A stretch of 64,000 nt of DNA from Acidovorax sp. T1 (GTDB lineage Bacteria > Pseudomonadota > Gammaproteobacteria > Burkholderiales > Burkholderiaceae_C): assembly GCF_002176815.1 (NCBI RefSeq), contig NZ_CP021648.1, forward strand, positions 434,001 through 498,000, written 5' to 3'. The notes beneath the pieces are model-generated. The model saw only the letters and a program-made list of their open reading frames with translations. It did no database searches and was not told where the DNA came from. A program made the translations under genes and the position numbers. Shown here one piece after another: positions 45,339-54,278 of this stretch (position 1 is its first letter; every line of letters begins with the position of its first letter).

Positions 45339-45856
45339 TGCCAGCCCGCCTGCTTGCGCAGGACGAAAGGCAGGGCGGTGGGGGGTTGGGCGTTGGTCCA
45401 TGTTCCGTGTATTTCCTTGCCACAACTTCCTTCGACCACCTGGCCTGTCCAGGTGGCGCTGATGTTGGTGCCGTTGATGGATTCTTCCAGGGTCAGATCG
45501 CCCGCATCCACATCGCCGCTCAGTTGCGCACGGGTTTCACCCCGTTGCACGGTGCCGCGCACGCTTTCGGCCAGCTCGGGATGGGAGCCCAGTTGCAGCA
45601 CGGCCGTGGTGGCGGGTTGGGGCGCCGCATCGGGTGTGGCGGGCTGCAGCGTGGCGTGCCAGCGGCCCTGCAGGTGCTGGTGCGTCATGTCGGCCGCAGC
45701 CGGGCACGCTGCCGTGGATTTTGGGTCATTTTGGCCAATAGCGCTTGCAGGATAAGCGCTGATAGCTATCAAAAGCGCAGCAATTTCCCAGGCGCTGCGG
45801 GCACGCGGCGCGGTGGGGCAGGGCGTGGCGTGGGCGGTGACGGGATGTGTTGCCAT
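45335..45856 (-). CDS. Secreted hypothetical protein, cotranscribed with pldA
   Basis: The 173-residue protein has a signal-like N-terminus (WEIAALLIAISAYPASA) after a 20-residue lead. The mature part has LQGRWHATLQP and ISATWTGQVVEGSCGKEIHG, which suggests a small beta-sandwich. Most of the hydrophobic part is encoded by a family A repeat. It overlaps pldA by 4 bases and lies 15 bases behind the helicase gene, so all three are probably one operon. No family is recognised. Confidence 0.65.
   Translation of the reverse strand: MATHPVTAHATPCPTAPRARSAWEIAALLIAISAYPASAIGQNDPKSTAACPAAADMTHQHLQGRWHATLQPATPDAAPQPATTAVLQLGSHPELAESVRGTVQRGETRAQLSGDVDAGDLTLEESINGTNISATWTGQVVEGSCGKEIHGTWTNAQPPTALPFVLRKQAGWQ
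45729..45776 (+). repeat. Family A dispersed repeat inside a signal-peptide region
   Basis: TTTTGGCCAATAGCGCTTGC, then AGGATAAGCGCTGATAGC and TATCAAAAG. On the minus strand it reads LLIAISAYPASAIGQN, the hydrophobic core and cleavage region of the gene at 45335-45856. Confidence 0.8.
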
Positions 45857-45871
45857 GGTGCGTGAACCTTC

Positions 45872-47980
45872 TCAGGCGGTAGGCGCCGGGTGGGTGGGCG
45901 CAGCCGCATTGGCGGCGCTGGCGGCCTGGGCCTTGGCGGCAAATTCGGCGCGCAGGGCCTTGAGCTTTTCGCGCGGGTCTTCGCGCGTGGTGGCCTTGTC
46001 CAGGCCCATCTCGGCAATGAAGCGGCTGGGCCGCGCGGCCACCATCTCGCGGCCCTTTTTGCGCTTTTTGGTCCAGCTCACGGCCAGGGTGCGCTGGGCG
46101 CGGGTGATGCCCACGTACATCAGGCGGCGCTCTTCCTGCAGGCGCTGCAGGGTGTCGTCGGCCACCTTGAGCTGGCGGCCCTCGTCGTCGTCGAGCTTGA
46201 AGGGCAACATGCCCTCGGTCACGCCCACCAAAATGACATGCGGCCACTCCAGCCCCTTGCTGGCGTGCAGGGTCGAGAGCGTGACCATGTCCTGCTCCTG
46301 CTCGCGCTCGCTGATGGTGGACAGCAGCGCAATGGTTTGCGACACCTCCAGCAGGCTCTTGGTCTCCTTGGTCTCCTTGGCCACCACGGCACCGGCGGTG
46401 TCGTCGATCTGGCCGCCCGCGCGCTGGGCCATCCAGTCGCAAAACTCCAGCACGTTGGTCCAGCGGGCGGCGGCCACTTTCTCGCTGTCTTCGCCGTCGT
46501 ACAGGTGCTGCTCGTAGCCGATGTCCTTGAGCCAGTCGACCAGAAAGGCGCGCGAGGCTTCGGCGCCATGCGTGTGGCGGGCGCGGTGCTCCAGGTCGTT
46601 GATGGTGCGGCCAAACTCGTGCAGGCCATCGAGCGCGCGTTTGGGCACGGCCGCGGGCAGCATGCCGTTGAACAGCGCGCCAAACATGCTTTGCTTGTGC
46701 TGCGTGGCAAACGCGCCCAACGCGGCCAGCGTGGTGTGACCGATGCCGCGTTTGGGGCTGCCGATGGCACGCAAGAATGCCGGGTCGTCGTCGTTGTTGA
46801 TCCACAGGCGAAACCAGGCGCACAGGTCCTTGATTTCGGCGCGGTCAAAAAAGCTGGTGCCGCCCGACACCTTGTAGGGGATGTTCGCCTTGCGCAGCGC
46901 CTTCTCGAACGGCTTGGCCTGGTGGTTGGCGCGGTACAGGATGGCAAAGTCCTTCCACGCAGGCGGCGGGTTGGCTGCGGCGCGCAGGCTCTGGATGCGG
47001 GCCACGGCGCGGTCGGCCTCGTGCTCTTCGGTGTCGGCATCGACCACGCGCACGGGCTCGCCCTCGCCCAGTTCGCTGAACAGGGTCTTGGGAAACAGCT
47101 TGGGGTTGGGCCCGATCACGTTGTTGGCCGCGCGCAGGATGGCGCTGGTGGAGCGGTAGTTCTGCTCGAGCTTGATGACCTTGAGCGCGGGGTAGTCGAG
47201 CGGCAGCTTCTTGAGGTTGTCGAGCGTGGCGCCGCGCCAGCCATAGATGGACTGGTCATCGTCGCCCACGGCCGTGAAGTGACCGCGCTCGCCCACCAGC
47301 AGCTTCAAAAGCTCGTACTGCGTGGCGTTGGTGTCCTGGTATTCATCGACGAGCACATGGCCGAGCAGCGCCTGCCATTTGGCGCGCACCTCGGGAAAGT
47401 CGCGCAGCAGCTTGAGCGGCATGCCGATGAGGTCGTCAAAGTCCACGCTCTGATACGCCGCCAAGCGCTCTTCGTAGCGCGCCATCACCACGGCAATGCT
47501 GCGCTCGTTGTCGTCGGCTGCCTGGGCCAGCGCCTGCTCGGAGGTCAGGCCCATGTTCTTCCATTTGCTGATGGTCCACTGCCACTGGCGCGCGGTGGCC
47601 AGGTCGGTGGTGCCGCCGGCGGCGTCTTTCAAGATGCCGGCCACGTCGTCGGCATCCATGATGCTGAACTGGGGCTTGAGGCCCAGCACCGCGCCGTCTT
47701 CGCGCACCATGCGCACGCCTAAAGCGTGAAAGGTGCACACCAGCACATCCTTGGCACGCCGGCCGATCAGGCCCTTGGCGCGCTCGCGCATTTCGGCGGC
47801 GGCCTTGTTGGTGAAGGTGATGGCGGCAATGCGCCTGGGCTCCATCCCGCGCTCGATCATGTGCGCGATCTTGTGGGTGATCACCCGCGTCTTGCCCGAG
47901 CCGGCGCCGGCCAGCACCAGGCAGGCCCCGTCGGTGTAATGGACAGCCTGGAGCTGGGCGAGGTTGAGACCGGCAGACAT
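45872..47980 (-). CDS. ATP-dependent DNA helicase, Rep/UvrD family
   Basis: The 702-residue superfamily 1A helicase has Walker A (LAGAGSGKTRVITHKIAHMI), motif II (HVLVDEYQDTNATQYELL), GDDDQSIYGWRGA and motif V (LSTLHASKGLEWPHVILVGV). It unwinds DNA 3' to 5'. Length and motifs fit Rep more than UvrD, but I keep the family name. A longer frame reaches 49009; the start at 47980 (MSAGLNLAQLQAV) is where the family begins. The C-terminal tail is Ala/Pro-rich. Confidence 0.9.
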   Translation of the reverse strand: MSAGLNLAQLQAVHYTDGACLVLAGAGSGKTRVITHKIAHMIERGMEPRRIAAITFTNKAAAEMRERAKGLIGRRAKDVLVCTFHALGVRMVREDGAVLGLKPQFSIMDADDVAGILKDAAGGTTDLATARQWQWTISKWKNMGLTSEQALAQAADDNERSIAVVMARYEERLAAYQSVDFDDLIGMPLKLLRDFPEVRAKWQALLGHVLVDEYQDTNATQYELLKLLVGERGHFTAVGDDDQSIYGWRGATLDNLKKLPLDYPALKVIKLEQNYRSTSAILRAANNVIGPNPKLFPKTLFSELGEGEPVRVVDADTEEHEADRAVARIQSLRAAANPPPAWKDFAILYRANHQAKPFEKALRKANIPYKVSGGTSFFDRAEIKDLCAWFRLWINNDDDPAFLRAIGSPKRGIGHTTLAALGAFATQHKQSMFGALFNGMLPAAVPKRALDGLHEFGRTINDLEHRARHTHGAEASRAFLVDWLKDIGYEQHLYDGEDSEKVAAARWTNVLEFCDWMAQRAGGQIDDTAGAVVAKETKETKSLLEVSQTIALLSTISEREQEQDMVTLSTLHASKGLEWPHVILVGVTEGMLPFKLDDDEGRQLKVADDTLQRLQEERRLMYVGITRAQRTLAVSWTKKRKKGREMVAARPSRFIAEMGLDKATTREDPREKLKALRAEFAAKAQAASAANAAAPTHPAPTA

Positions 47981-48130
47981 GGGGAGGAGAAAGCGAGAGC
48001 GCGAAGCGGGGGACGACAGAGCGCGCAATGATACAGAGCCGGGTCGAGCGGCTGCGCCCTGCACAGGCGCAAAAAATTTCACATGGCGAAGCGGCGGCCA
48101 CCCATCCCCGCTTCGCCCTGTCCTGCGAGA

Positions 48131-49093
48131 ATGCCCGCCGTGCTGTCTGTTCTGGTTGTTACCTTTCCTTTCTTCGCGCTCGTGCTCTGCGGCTACCTGG
48201 CCGCGCGCAGCGGCGTGCTGCCGCAACCCGCTATTTCCGGGCTCAACGCCTTCGTGCTGTACTTTGCGCTGCCTTGCATGCTGTACCGCTTTGGCGCCAG
48301 CACCCCCATAGCGCAACTGCTCGACCCGGCCGTGGCCGGCGTGTACCTGCTGTGCGCGCTGGTCATGGTGGGCGGCACGGTGGCCCTCACGCGCGGGCCG
48401 CGCATGGGCTGGAACGACGCCGCCTTTGGCGCGCTGGTGGCGGCTTTCCCCAACGCCGGCTTCATGGGCGTGCCGCTTTTGGTGGCGCTGCTGGGTGCGC
48501 AAAGCGCGGGCCCGGCCATCGTCGCCATCGTGGTGGACATGGTCATCACCAGCTCGCTGTGCATCGCGCTGTCGCGGCTCGATGGCGCCGGCACCCACGG
48601 CGTGGGCGTGGCGCTGCGCAATGCCTTCAGGGGCATCGCCACCAACCCCATGCCCTGGTCGATTGCGCTGGGCGCGCTGGCCTCGGCCCTGCAGTTCACG
48701 CTGCCCGGCCCGCTGAACAAAACCGTGGCCATGCTGGCCGACGCCGCCTCGCCCGTGGCGCTGTTCGCCATTGGCGCCGTGCTGGCCCGCTCGCCGATGA
48801 GCCCGCACGAGCGCGTGCTGGTGCGCGACTACGTGCCCATCGCCCTGGCCAAGCTGCTGCTGCACCCGCTGCTGGTGTGGGCCGTGGGCCGGGCCGCCAT
48901 CGCGCTGGGGGTGCCGCTCACGCCGTTCGCCCTCACGGTGCTGGTGTTGCTGGCGGCGCTGCCCAGCGCCAGCAATGTTTCGCTGCTGGCCGAACGCTTT
49001 GGCGCGCACAACGGGCGCATCGCGCGGATCATCCTGGTGTCCACGGCGCTGGCGTTCTTGAGCTTTTCGGGGGCGGTGGCGCTGTTGACCTGA
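48131..49093 (+). CDS. AEC-family (auxin efflux carrier-like) transporter
   Basis: The 320-residue inner-membrane protein has about ten hydrophobic segments. Typical AEC features are ISGLNAFVLYFALPCMLYRF, FGALVAAFPNAGFMGVPLLV and ALPSASNVSLLAERFG. In bacteria these export malate, malonate or other anions; the substrate here is unknown. It is divergent from the helicase gene by 150 bases. Confidence 0.88.
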   Translation: MPAVLSVLVVTFPFFALVLCGYLAARSGVLPQPAISGLNAFVLYFALPCMLYRFGASTPIAQLLDPAVAGVYLLCALVMVGGTVALTRGPRMGWNDAAFGALVAAFPNAGFMGVPLLVALLGAQSAGPAIVAIVVDMVITSSLCIALSRLDGAGTHGVGVALRNAFRGIATNPMPWSIALGALASALQFTLPGPLNKTVAMLADAASPVALFAIGAVLARSPMSPHERVLVRDYVPIALAKLLLHPLLVWAVGRAAIALGVPLTPFALTVLVLLAALPSASNVSLLAERFGAHNGRIARIILVSTALAFLSFSGAVALLT

Positions 49094-49094
49094 G

Positions 49095-49150
49095 TGCTTT
49101 TATTTTGATAGCTGGTGGCGCTTTGTCCATAAGCGCCAGAGGTTAAAAAG
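49095..49150 (+). repeat. Family A dispersed repeat
   Basis: TTTTGATAGCTGGTGGCGCT, then TTGTCCATAAGCGCCAGAGG and TTAAAAAG. Intergenic, two bases behind the AEC gene. The rest of the gap up to 49472 holds the sigma-54 promoter of the next gene. Confidence 0.8.
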
Positions 49151-49322
49151 ATGCGCTTTTCTTGTGGTCGAAAACTCTCTGCAAGGGGCTGGCCTGATTC
49201 GGTATGTCCAGCACAGGGCGAGTCAGTTCGTCCGGGCTTCTGGCGCCAGCCAGGTAGTCTTGGCCGTCGAAGTGTCGGGTTTTTTTACACTCGCGGCTCT
49301 TTTAGATCGGGATCGCACGCCG

Positions 49323-49340
49323 AAACATTTGTAAGTGTTT
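49323..49340 (+). promoter_or_regulatory. Possible upstream activator site for the PEP-CTERM gene
   Basis: AAACATTTGTAAGTGTTT is palindromic at its ends (AAACA and TGTTT). It lies 35 bases before the sigma-54 -24 element, closer than most enhancers but in reach. It is a candidate site for a PrsR-like activator. Confidence 0.3.
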
Positions 49341-49374
49341 GATCTGTAACGAATAAAACAACAAAACACGTGCA

Positions 49375-49390
49375 TGGCGCGTAATTTGCT
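49375..49390 (+). promoter_or_regulatory. Sigma-54 promoter of the PEP-CTERM gene
   Basis: TGGCGCG-TAAT-TTGCT matches the sigma-54 consensus TGGCRYR-N4-TTGCW at every defined base, with GG and GC 10 bases apart. The start of transcription would be near 49401, giving a leader of about 70 bases. PEP-CTERM genes are often under PrsK/PrsR and sigma-54 control, which supports the call. Confidence 0.8.
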
Positions 49391-49472
49391 CTTAAGTGCC
49401 CAGACCCAAGGCAATCGCGCGGAACGAACCCATGGGGCTCCATTTACCTCACCCAAAACAATCGGAAGTTCT

Positions 49473-50078
49473 ATGACCATGTTCTCCAAAATAGCGCTTG
49501 CTGCTGCCATCAGTGTTGCCGGGGTCGCGGCCCATGCCTTGCCGGTGGCGTCCATCGGCGCTGGCAGTGTTGCCACCGCACAAGTCCTTGGTGCAAGCCT
49601 GTTTTCGACCAACTTCGTCTCTACAGTGACCAACTCGACCACGCAGCCGCACGTCGAGGTCACACGGTCAACCGGGTTGAGGACGGCGTATGACTTCTAC
49701 ACCTTTGGCACGTCTGGTGGACTCGTCACGATCGACTTTGACAGCGTCAACGACACGGACATGGAAGTCGGCCTGTGGAACGCTGCGGGCACCTTGTTGG
49801 CGGCGAACGATGACAACAACTACGACTTTGGTGGTTCTATTTTGGATGCCGCCATCGTCAACTTCAACGTGGCTGCGGGTAACTACTTCATCGGGGTGTG
49901 CCGCTTCGGTTGCGGCTTTGGAAACGCTTTTGCCGTCAGTGGCGGCGCGCTGGGCAACAGCGGTGCCTATGTAATGAATGTGTCGGCAAACCCGGTGCCC
50001 GAGCCTGGCTCGCTGGCCTTGATGGGCCTGGCGCTGGCCGGTCTGGGCGTTGCCTCGCGCCGCTCGAAAGCGCGCTGA
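49473..50078 (+). CDS. PEP-CTERM sorted exoprotein with PPC-like domain
   Basis: The 201-residue protein has a signal peptide (FSKIALAAAISVAGVAAHA). A beta-rich domain follows (LVTIDFDSVNDTDMEVGLWN, LAANDDNN) that resembles bacterial pre-peptidase C-terminal domains. The C-terminus is a PEP-CTERM sorting signal (VPEPGSLALMGLALAGLG, then RRSKAR). Such proteins are cut and exported by exosortase, usually with exopolysaccharide. No exosortase lies in the window. The start may be 49473 or 49479. Confidence 0.88.
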   Translation: MTMFSKIALAAAISVAGVAAHALPVASIGAGSVATAQVLGASLFSTNFVSTVTNSTTQPHVEVTRSTGLRTAYDFYTFGTSGGLVTIDFDSVNDTDMEVGLWNAAGTLLAANDDNNYDFGGSILDAAIVNFNVAAGNYFIGVCRFGCGFGNAFAVSGGALGNSGAYVMNVSANPVPEPGSLALMGLALAGLGVASRRSKAR

Positions 50079-50126
50079 GCAACGACAGGGCCAGATGCAG
50101 GTTTCCGGCGACGCTGCGGCCTGCTT

Positions 50127-50186
50127 CTCTTTTGATAGCTTAAGGCGCTTTATCTACAAGCGCTTGAGCCATAAAACACCTCAAAC
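50127..50186 (+). repeat. Family A dispersed repeat
   Basis: TTTTGATAGCTTAAGGCGCT, then TTATCTACAAGCGCTTGAGC and CATAAAACACCTCAAA. It lies between the convergent PEP-CTERM and priA genes, 15 bases from the priA stop. Confidence 0.8.
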
Positions 50187-50200
50187 TACCCCAGGCAACT

Positions 50201-52336
50201 TCAAATCGCCAGCGGGTCCACATCCACCAGCCAGCGCACCAGCCCCTTGTGCTCGGGCTGGCTGCGGGTGGTTTGCAGCACCGGCTGCCACGCGGCCAGA
50301 AAGCGTTGTAGCGCGGCGCGGCTGGGGCTTTCCATCAGCATCTGGGCGCGTTCCACATTGGCCACGCGCTGGATGGTCAGGGGCACGGGCGGGAACAGGG
50401 TGACCGCCTCCAGCCCCGGCAGTCCTGCCGCATGGGCGGCGGCGGTGGCGGCGGTCAGAAAACCCTGCGCCACCTCTTGCGTGCGCGCGTCGGCCCGCAC
50501 CAGGGCCTGGTACGAGAACGGCGGCATGGCGGCCTCTTCGCGCTCCTTCAGTTGCTGGGCGGCAAAGGCCGGGTAGTCGTGCGTGCGCAGCGCCTCGAAC
50601 ACGGCGTGCTGGGGGTGAAAACTCTGCACCCACATCTCGCACGGCGTGCCCTGCGCGGCCATGTAGGCGGCGTCGCGCCCGGCGCGGCCGGCGGCCTGCA
50701 TGAGCAGCGCAAACAGCCGCTCGGGCGCGCGAAAGTCGCTGCTGAACAGGGCGCCATCGGGCTGCACGGCGGCCACCAGCGTGATGCGGCGAAAGTCGTG
50801 GCCCTTGGCAATCATCTGCGTGCCCACCAGCACATCCACCTCGCCCGAATGCACCTGCGCCAGCTGTGCCTCCAGCGCGCCCTTGGCGCGGGTGGTGTCG
50901 GCGTCGATGCGGGCGATGCGGGCGGGCGCGCCGTCGGGGCGCTGCACGTTGCGCAGCAGGGCGCCAAGTTGCTCTTCGAGCTGCTCGGTGCCGCGGCCCA
51001 TGGGGTGGATGTCGGGGCTGCCGCAGGTGGGGCAGTGGTAGGGCACGCGCACGGTATAGCCGCAGTGGTGGCAGCGCAGCGTGCGGTCGGTTTTGTGGAA
51101 GACCTGGTGCGCGCTGCAGTGCGGGCAGTCGCTTTTCCAGCCGCAGTCGGCGCAGTGCAGCACGGGGGCGTAGCCACGGCGGTTCAGCAAGACCATGCTT
51201 TGCTCGCCGCGCGCCACGCGCTCGGTGATGGCCTGCAGCAGCGGGGCGCTGAACACGGTGCGCCGGGGCTGCTGGTTCATGTCCACGCGCCGCACGCGGG
51301 GCAGGGCGCCGGCGTCGCTGCCTGAACCGATCCGACTTGGCATGTGCAGCCGCACATAGCGCCCGCCCTCGGGGTCTTCGGCCGTGGGCGGGCGGCTGGC
51401 GTGCCAGCTCTCCAGCGAGGGTGTGGCCGAACCCAGCAACACCTTGGCGCCTTGTTCGCGCCCACGCCAGATGGCCAGGTCGCGCGCCGAGTAGCGGGCA
51501 CCCTCCTGCTGTTTGTAGCTCGGGTCGTGCTCCTCATCCACCACGATGAGTTTCAGCCCCGGCAGGCTGGCAAACACCGCCATGCGTGTGCCCAGCACGA
51601 TGCGCGCGCTGCCGCTGTGCGCGGCCAGCCAGCTCTTGAGGCGCTGCGGGTTCGTCATGCCGCTGTGCAGCGAGACCACGGCGCCTGCGCCAAAGCGTGG
51701 TGCGAAGCGGCCGACAAAGCGCTCTTCGAGCTGGGGCGTGAGGTTGATTTCGGGCACCATCACCAGCGCCTGGGCCGTGGCGTCGGCCTCCAGCATTTCC
51801 TGCACGCAGCGCAGGTAGACCTCGGTCTTGCCGCTGCCGGTGCTGCCAAACAACAGGAAGGGGCCTTTTTCAGAGGCAATTCTGGCTCTGGCGCTTTCCT
51901 GCTCTGCGCTAAGTGCTATGGTTTGAATAGCGTCTGAGTGGTCGCCCACTGCCTGGGCCGGGCGGCGCAGGCGGCGCGCTAGCTGTTCGGGTTTCAGGTC
52001 GCGCAGCTGCGGGGGCAGGGCGGCCAAGGCCACTTCGCCCAGGGCGCGCTGGTAATAGCGCGCCGCAAACGCCACCAGGCGGCGCCAGGGCCCATCGAGC
52101 GGGGCCACGCCGTCGAGCACGCCGGCAATGGCGCGCAGGGTGGCGCCGTCGGGCAGCTCGCCCGTGGCCGCGTCGGCATCCCACACCACACCCAGCACCT
52201 CGCGTGCGCCCAGCGGAACGCGCACCAGCGTGCCGGGCGCCAGCGGGCGCTCGCTGGCGTAGCTCAACAGGTCGCCCACACCGCTGTGCGACGGGGTCTG
52301 CAGGGCCACATGGACGATGGTGGGGTGGGCGGACAT
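50201..52336 (-). CDS. priA: Primosomal helicase PriA
   Basis: PriA reloads the replicative helicase at broken forks. The 711-residue protein has an N-terminal DNA-binding domain, Walker A (LLFGSTGSGKTEVYL), the DEEH box (IVVDEEHDPSYKQQEGARYS), and a zinc-binding block with eight cysteines (CADCGWKSDCPHC, CHHCGY, CPTCGS) before the second helicase domain. The start at 52336 (MSAHPTIVHVAL) is where the family begins. The segment before Walker A overlaps a family A repeat. Confidence 0.95.
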   Translation of the reverse strand: MSAHPTIVHVALQTPSHSGVGDLLSYASERPLAPGTLVRVPLGAREVLGVVWDADAATGELPDGATLRAIAGVLDGVAPLDGPWRRLVAFAARYYQRALGEVALAALPPQLRDLKPEQLARRLRRPAQAVGDHSDAIQTIALSAEQESARARIASEKGPFLLFGSTGSGKTEVYLRCVQEMLEADATAQALVMVPEINLTPQLEERFVGRFAPRFGAGAVVSLHSGMTNPQRLKSWLAAHSGSARIVLGTRMAVFASLPGLKLIVVDEEHDPSYKQQEGARYSARDLAIWRGREQGAKVLLGSATPSLESWHASRPPTAEDPEGGRYVRLHMPSRIGSGSDAGALPRVRRVDMNQQPRRTVFSAPLLQAITERVARGEQSMVLLNRRGYAPVLHCADCGWKSDCPHCSAHQVFHKTDRTLRCHHCGYTVRVPYHCPTCGSPDIHPMGRGTEQLEEQLGALLRNVQRPDGAPARIARIDADTTRAKGALEAQLAQVHSGEVDVLVGTQMIAKGHDFRRITLVAAVQPDGALFSSDFRAPERLFALLMQAAGRAGRDAAYMAAQGTPCEMWVQSFHPQHAVFEALRTHDYPAFAAQQLKEREEAAMPPFSYQALVRADARTQEVAQGFLTAATAAAHAAGLPGLEAVTLFPPVPLTIQRVANVERAQMLMESPSRAALQRFLAAWQPVLQTTRSQPEHKGLVRWLVDVDPLAI
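51877..51932 (+). repeat. Family A-like repeat inside priA
   Basis: TTCTGGCTCTGGCGCTTTCC, then TGCTCTGCGCTAAGTGCTAT and GGTTTGAATAGCG. It follows the family pattern (GGCTC, GCGCTT, GCGCTaagtGCTAT) with several changes. On the minus strand it encodes IQTIALSAEQESARARI, at the link to the helicase core. Confidence 0.45.
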
Positions 52337-53010
52337 TACGGGCGCATCTTGATGTGATGTGGGGGTGTGGCGGCTAAGTGCTTGATTTGGCTGGTGCCGG
52401 CAGGTAATCCCGGTTTTCTGTGGATAACTTTGTTGACATCCTGTCAGGATGCCCTGCCAGGCCGCATGAATGCTGGCCTGCAACAGATTGCCCGGAAAAA
52501 GGGCATGAACAAAAAATCCTTATGAATCAATCGTCTGAAGAATTTCAGGGGGAATTTTTGTGTTAGCACGGTCGTCCGGATATTTGCTGCGCCGCACCAC
52601 GATTTGTGTGCATAAGTCGTACAGCCCGGGTTCGTCAAGAGGGAAAAATGCCCCCGATTTGTGCTAGCCACCGATGCTGCTCCTCAAAAAATTCTTCAAT
52701 TTGACCTGCAAGTGATTGATTTCATGGGGGATTTGCAAGAAATCCAGAATTTCTGTGGATAACTTTGTTGATATCTCGGGGGTTTGGCCTGCAAGTCCTT
52801 GAAATGACGCGTTTCGGCTGGTTTGCTTACAAAAAAGGCATTTGGATTAAATCGTTCAAAATCAATCACTTAGCGGAAATTTTTAGAAATGGCACAGACC
52901 GTTGGAACGGTGTGCAAGCGCCGCCGCCGAGCGACTGGGGGCGCCCCATTTTGTGCATAACCGTGGCCTGCACGCCACCGCGTGGTGCATGGGGCGGCGG
53001 CCCCGTCCCT
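52337..53010. other. 674-base AT-rich gap with four DnaA-box-like 9-mers
   Basis: No gene is seen between priA and hemE. TGTGGATAA (reverse complement TTATCCACA, the strict DnaA box) occurs at 52419-52427 and 52754-52762. TGTGCATAA, which fits TTATNCACA, occurs at 52607-52615 and 52952-52960. All four point the same way, about 150-190 bases apart. TCTGTGGATAACTTTGTTGA is repeated around the first two. The stretch 52680-52890 is clearly AT-rich with T and A runs. Confidence 0.6.
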
Positions 53011-54123
53011 TCAGCGCTGGCGCTGCGCGCGCGAGTAACCGTGCACCGCCTCCACCAGCGCCGCCACATGCTCGGGCGGGGTGAACTGGCTGATGCCATG
53101 GCCCAGGTTGAAGATGTGCGTGGGGCCGGTGGTGGTGCGGTCGGTGTGCGGCGCGCCGAAGCTGTCGAGCACCTTGTGCACCTGGCTGACGATCTGCGCG
53201 GGCGGGGCAAACAGCACGTTGGGGTCGATGTTGCCCTGCAGCGCCTTGCCGGGGCCGCCCACCTGGCCACCGACGATGGCGCGGGCCTTGCCCAGGTTGG
53301 CCGTCCAGTCCAGGCCCAGCACCTCGCAGTCGATGTCCTTCATATCTTGAAGCCAGATGCCGCCGCCTTTGGTGAAGACGATGCGCGGCACGTCGGTGCC
53401 GTCCACGCCGGTGCGCTTCAGTTGCGCCAGCACACGCTTCGTGTAGGCCAGGCTGAATTCCTGAAATGCCCCATCGGCCAGCACACCGCCCCAGCTGTCA
53501 AAAATCATCACGGCTTGCGCGCCTGCGTCGATCTGGGCGTTCAGGTATTGCGCCACGCTGTCCGCGTTCACGGCCAGGATGCGGTGCATCAGGTCGGGGC
53601 GCGCGTACATCAGGCTCTTGACCAGGCGGTAGTCGTCGCTGCCCTTGCCCTCGACCATGTAGCAGGCCAGCGTCCAGGGGCTGCCCGAAAAGCCGATCAG
53701 CGGCACGCGGCCGTTGAGGGCCTTGCGGATGCTGGTGACGGCGTCAAACACGTAGCGCAGCTTGTCCATGTCGGGCACGGCCAGCTGGGCCACGGCGGCC
53801 TCGTCGCGCACCACCTGGGCAAAGCGCGGGCCCTCGCCCTCGGCAAACGACAGGCCCAGGCCCATGGCGTCGGGCACGGTCAGGATGTCGCTGAACAAGA
53901 TGGCGGCGTCGAGCGGGAAGCGATCGAGCGGCTGCAGCGTGACCTCGGTGGCGTATTGGACGTTGGTGGCCAGGCCCATGAAGCTGCCTGCCTGGGCACG
54001 CGTGGCCTTGTACTCGGGCAGGTAGCGCCCCGCCTGGCGCATGAGCCACAGGGGCGTGTAGTCGGTGGCCTGGCGGCGGCAGGCGCGCAGGAAGGTGTCG
54101 TTGGAGAGGGGCGCGAAGGTCAT
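53011..54123 (-). CDS. hemE: Uroporphyrinogen decarboxylase
   Basis: HemE removes four carboxyl groups from uroporphyrinogen III to make coproporphyrinogen III in haem synthesis. The 370-residue protein has [20 protein letters not shown] near residue 24, the active-site Asp in [13 protein letters not shown], and [19 protein letters not shown] in the middle. Length and ends fit the family. Confidence 0.97.
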   Translation of the reverse strand: MTFAPLSNDTFLRACRRQATDYTPLWLMRQAGRYLPEYKATRAQAGSFMGLATNVQYATEVTLQPLDRFPLDAAILFSDILTVPDAMGLGLSFAEGEGPRFAQVVRDEAAVAQLAVPDMDKLRYVFDAVTSIRKALNGRVPLIGFSGSPWTLACYMVEGKGSDDYRLVKSLMYARPDLMHRILAVNADSVAQYLNAQIDAGAQAVMIFDSWGGVLADGAFQEFSLAYTKRVLAQLKRTGVDGTDVPRIVFTKGGGIWLQDMKDIDCEVLGLDWTANLGKARAIVGGQVGGPGKALQGNIDPNVLFAPPAQIVSQVHKVLDSFGAPHTDRTTTGPTHIFNLGHGISQFTPPEHVAALVEAVHGYSRAQRQR

Positions 54124-54184
54124 CCCGCAATTGTCGCAGGCGGACCACCCGCCTCGACACTCGACCCGGCGGTGGAAATTTGAC

Positions 54185-54278
54185 GCGCATCAAGCCAGTG
54201 CGCCCGCGGAACTGGCTTTGCCAGGCCGCTGGGAGCGTCTCCCCTCAGGGGGGAAGGCGCGAAGCGGCTCAGGGGGGG
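54185..54278 (-). repeat. Family B repeat, copy 3 (short), behind the MFS gene
   Basis: It shares ATCAAGCCAGTG and AACTGGC with copy 1, and GGGAGCGTC, GGGGGAAGGCGC and GGCTCAGGGGGG with both other copies. The middle is deleted. It ends at the stop codon of the MFS gene (54279). Confidence 0.6.

Noticed and set aside
48028..49146. 372-codon frame overlapping the AEC transporter in another frame
   Set aside because: Its Arg/Ala/Gly-rich composition is an off-frame artefact; the transporter frame has clear helices and motifs.
52337..53010. Chromosomal origin of replication
   Set aside because: Boxes and AT content fit, but no dnaA, dnaN or parAB is near and the strong ribosomal operon would run against the fork. 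Kept only as a DnaA-box cluster.
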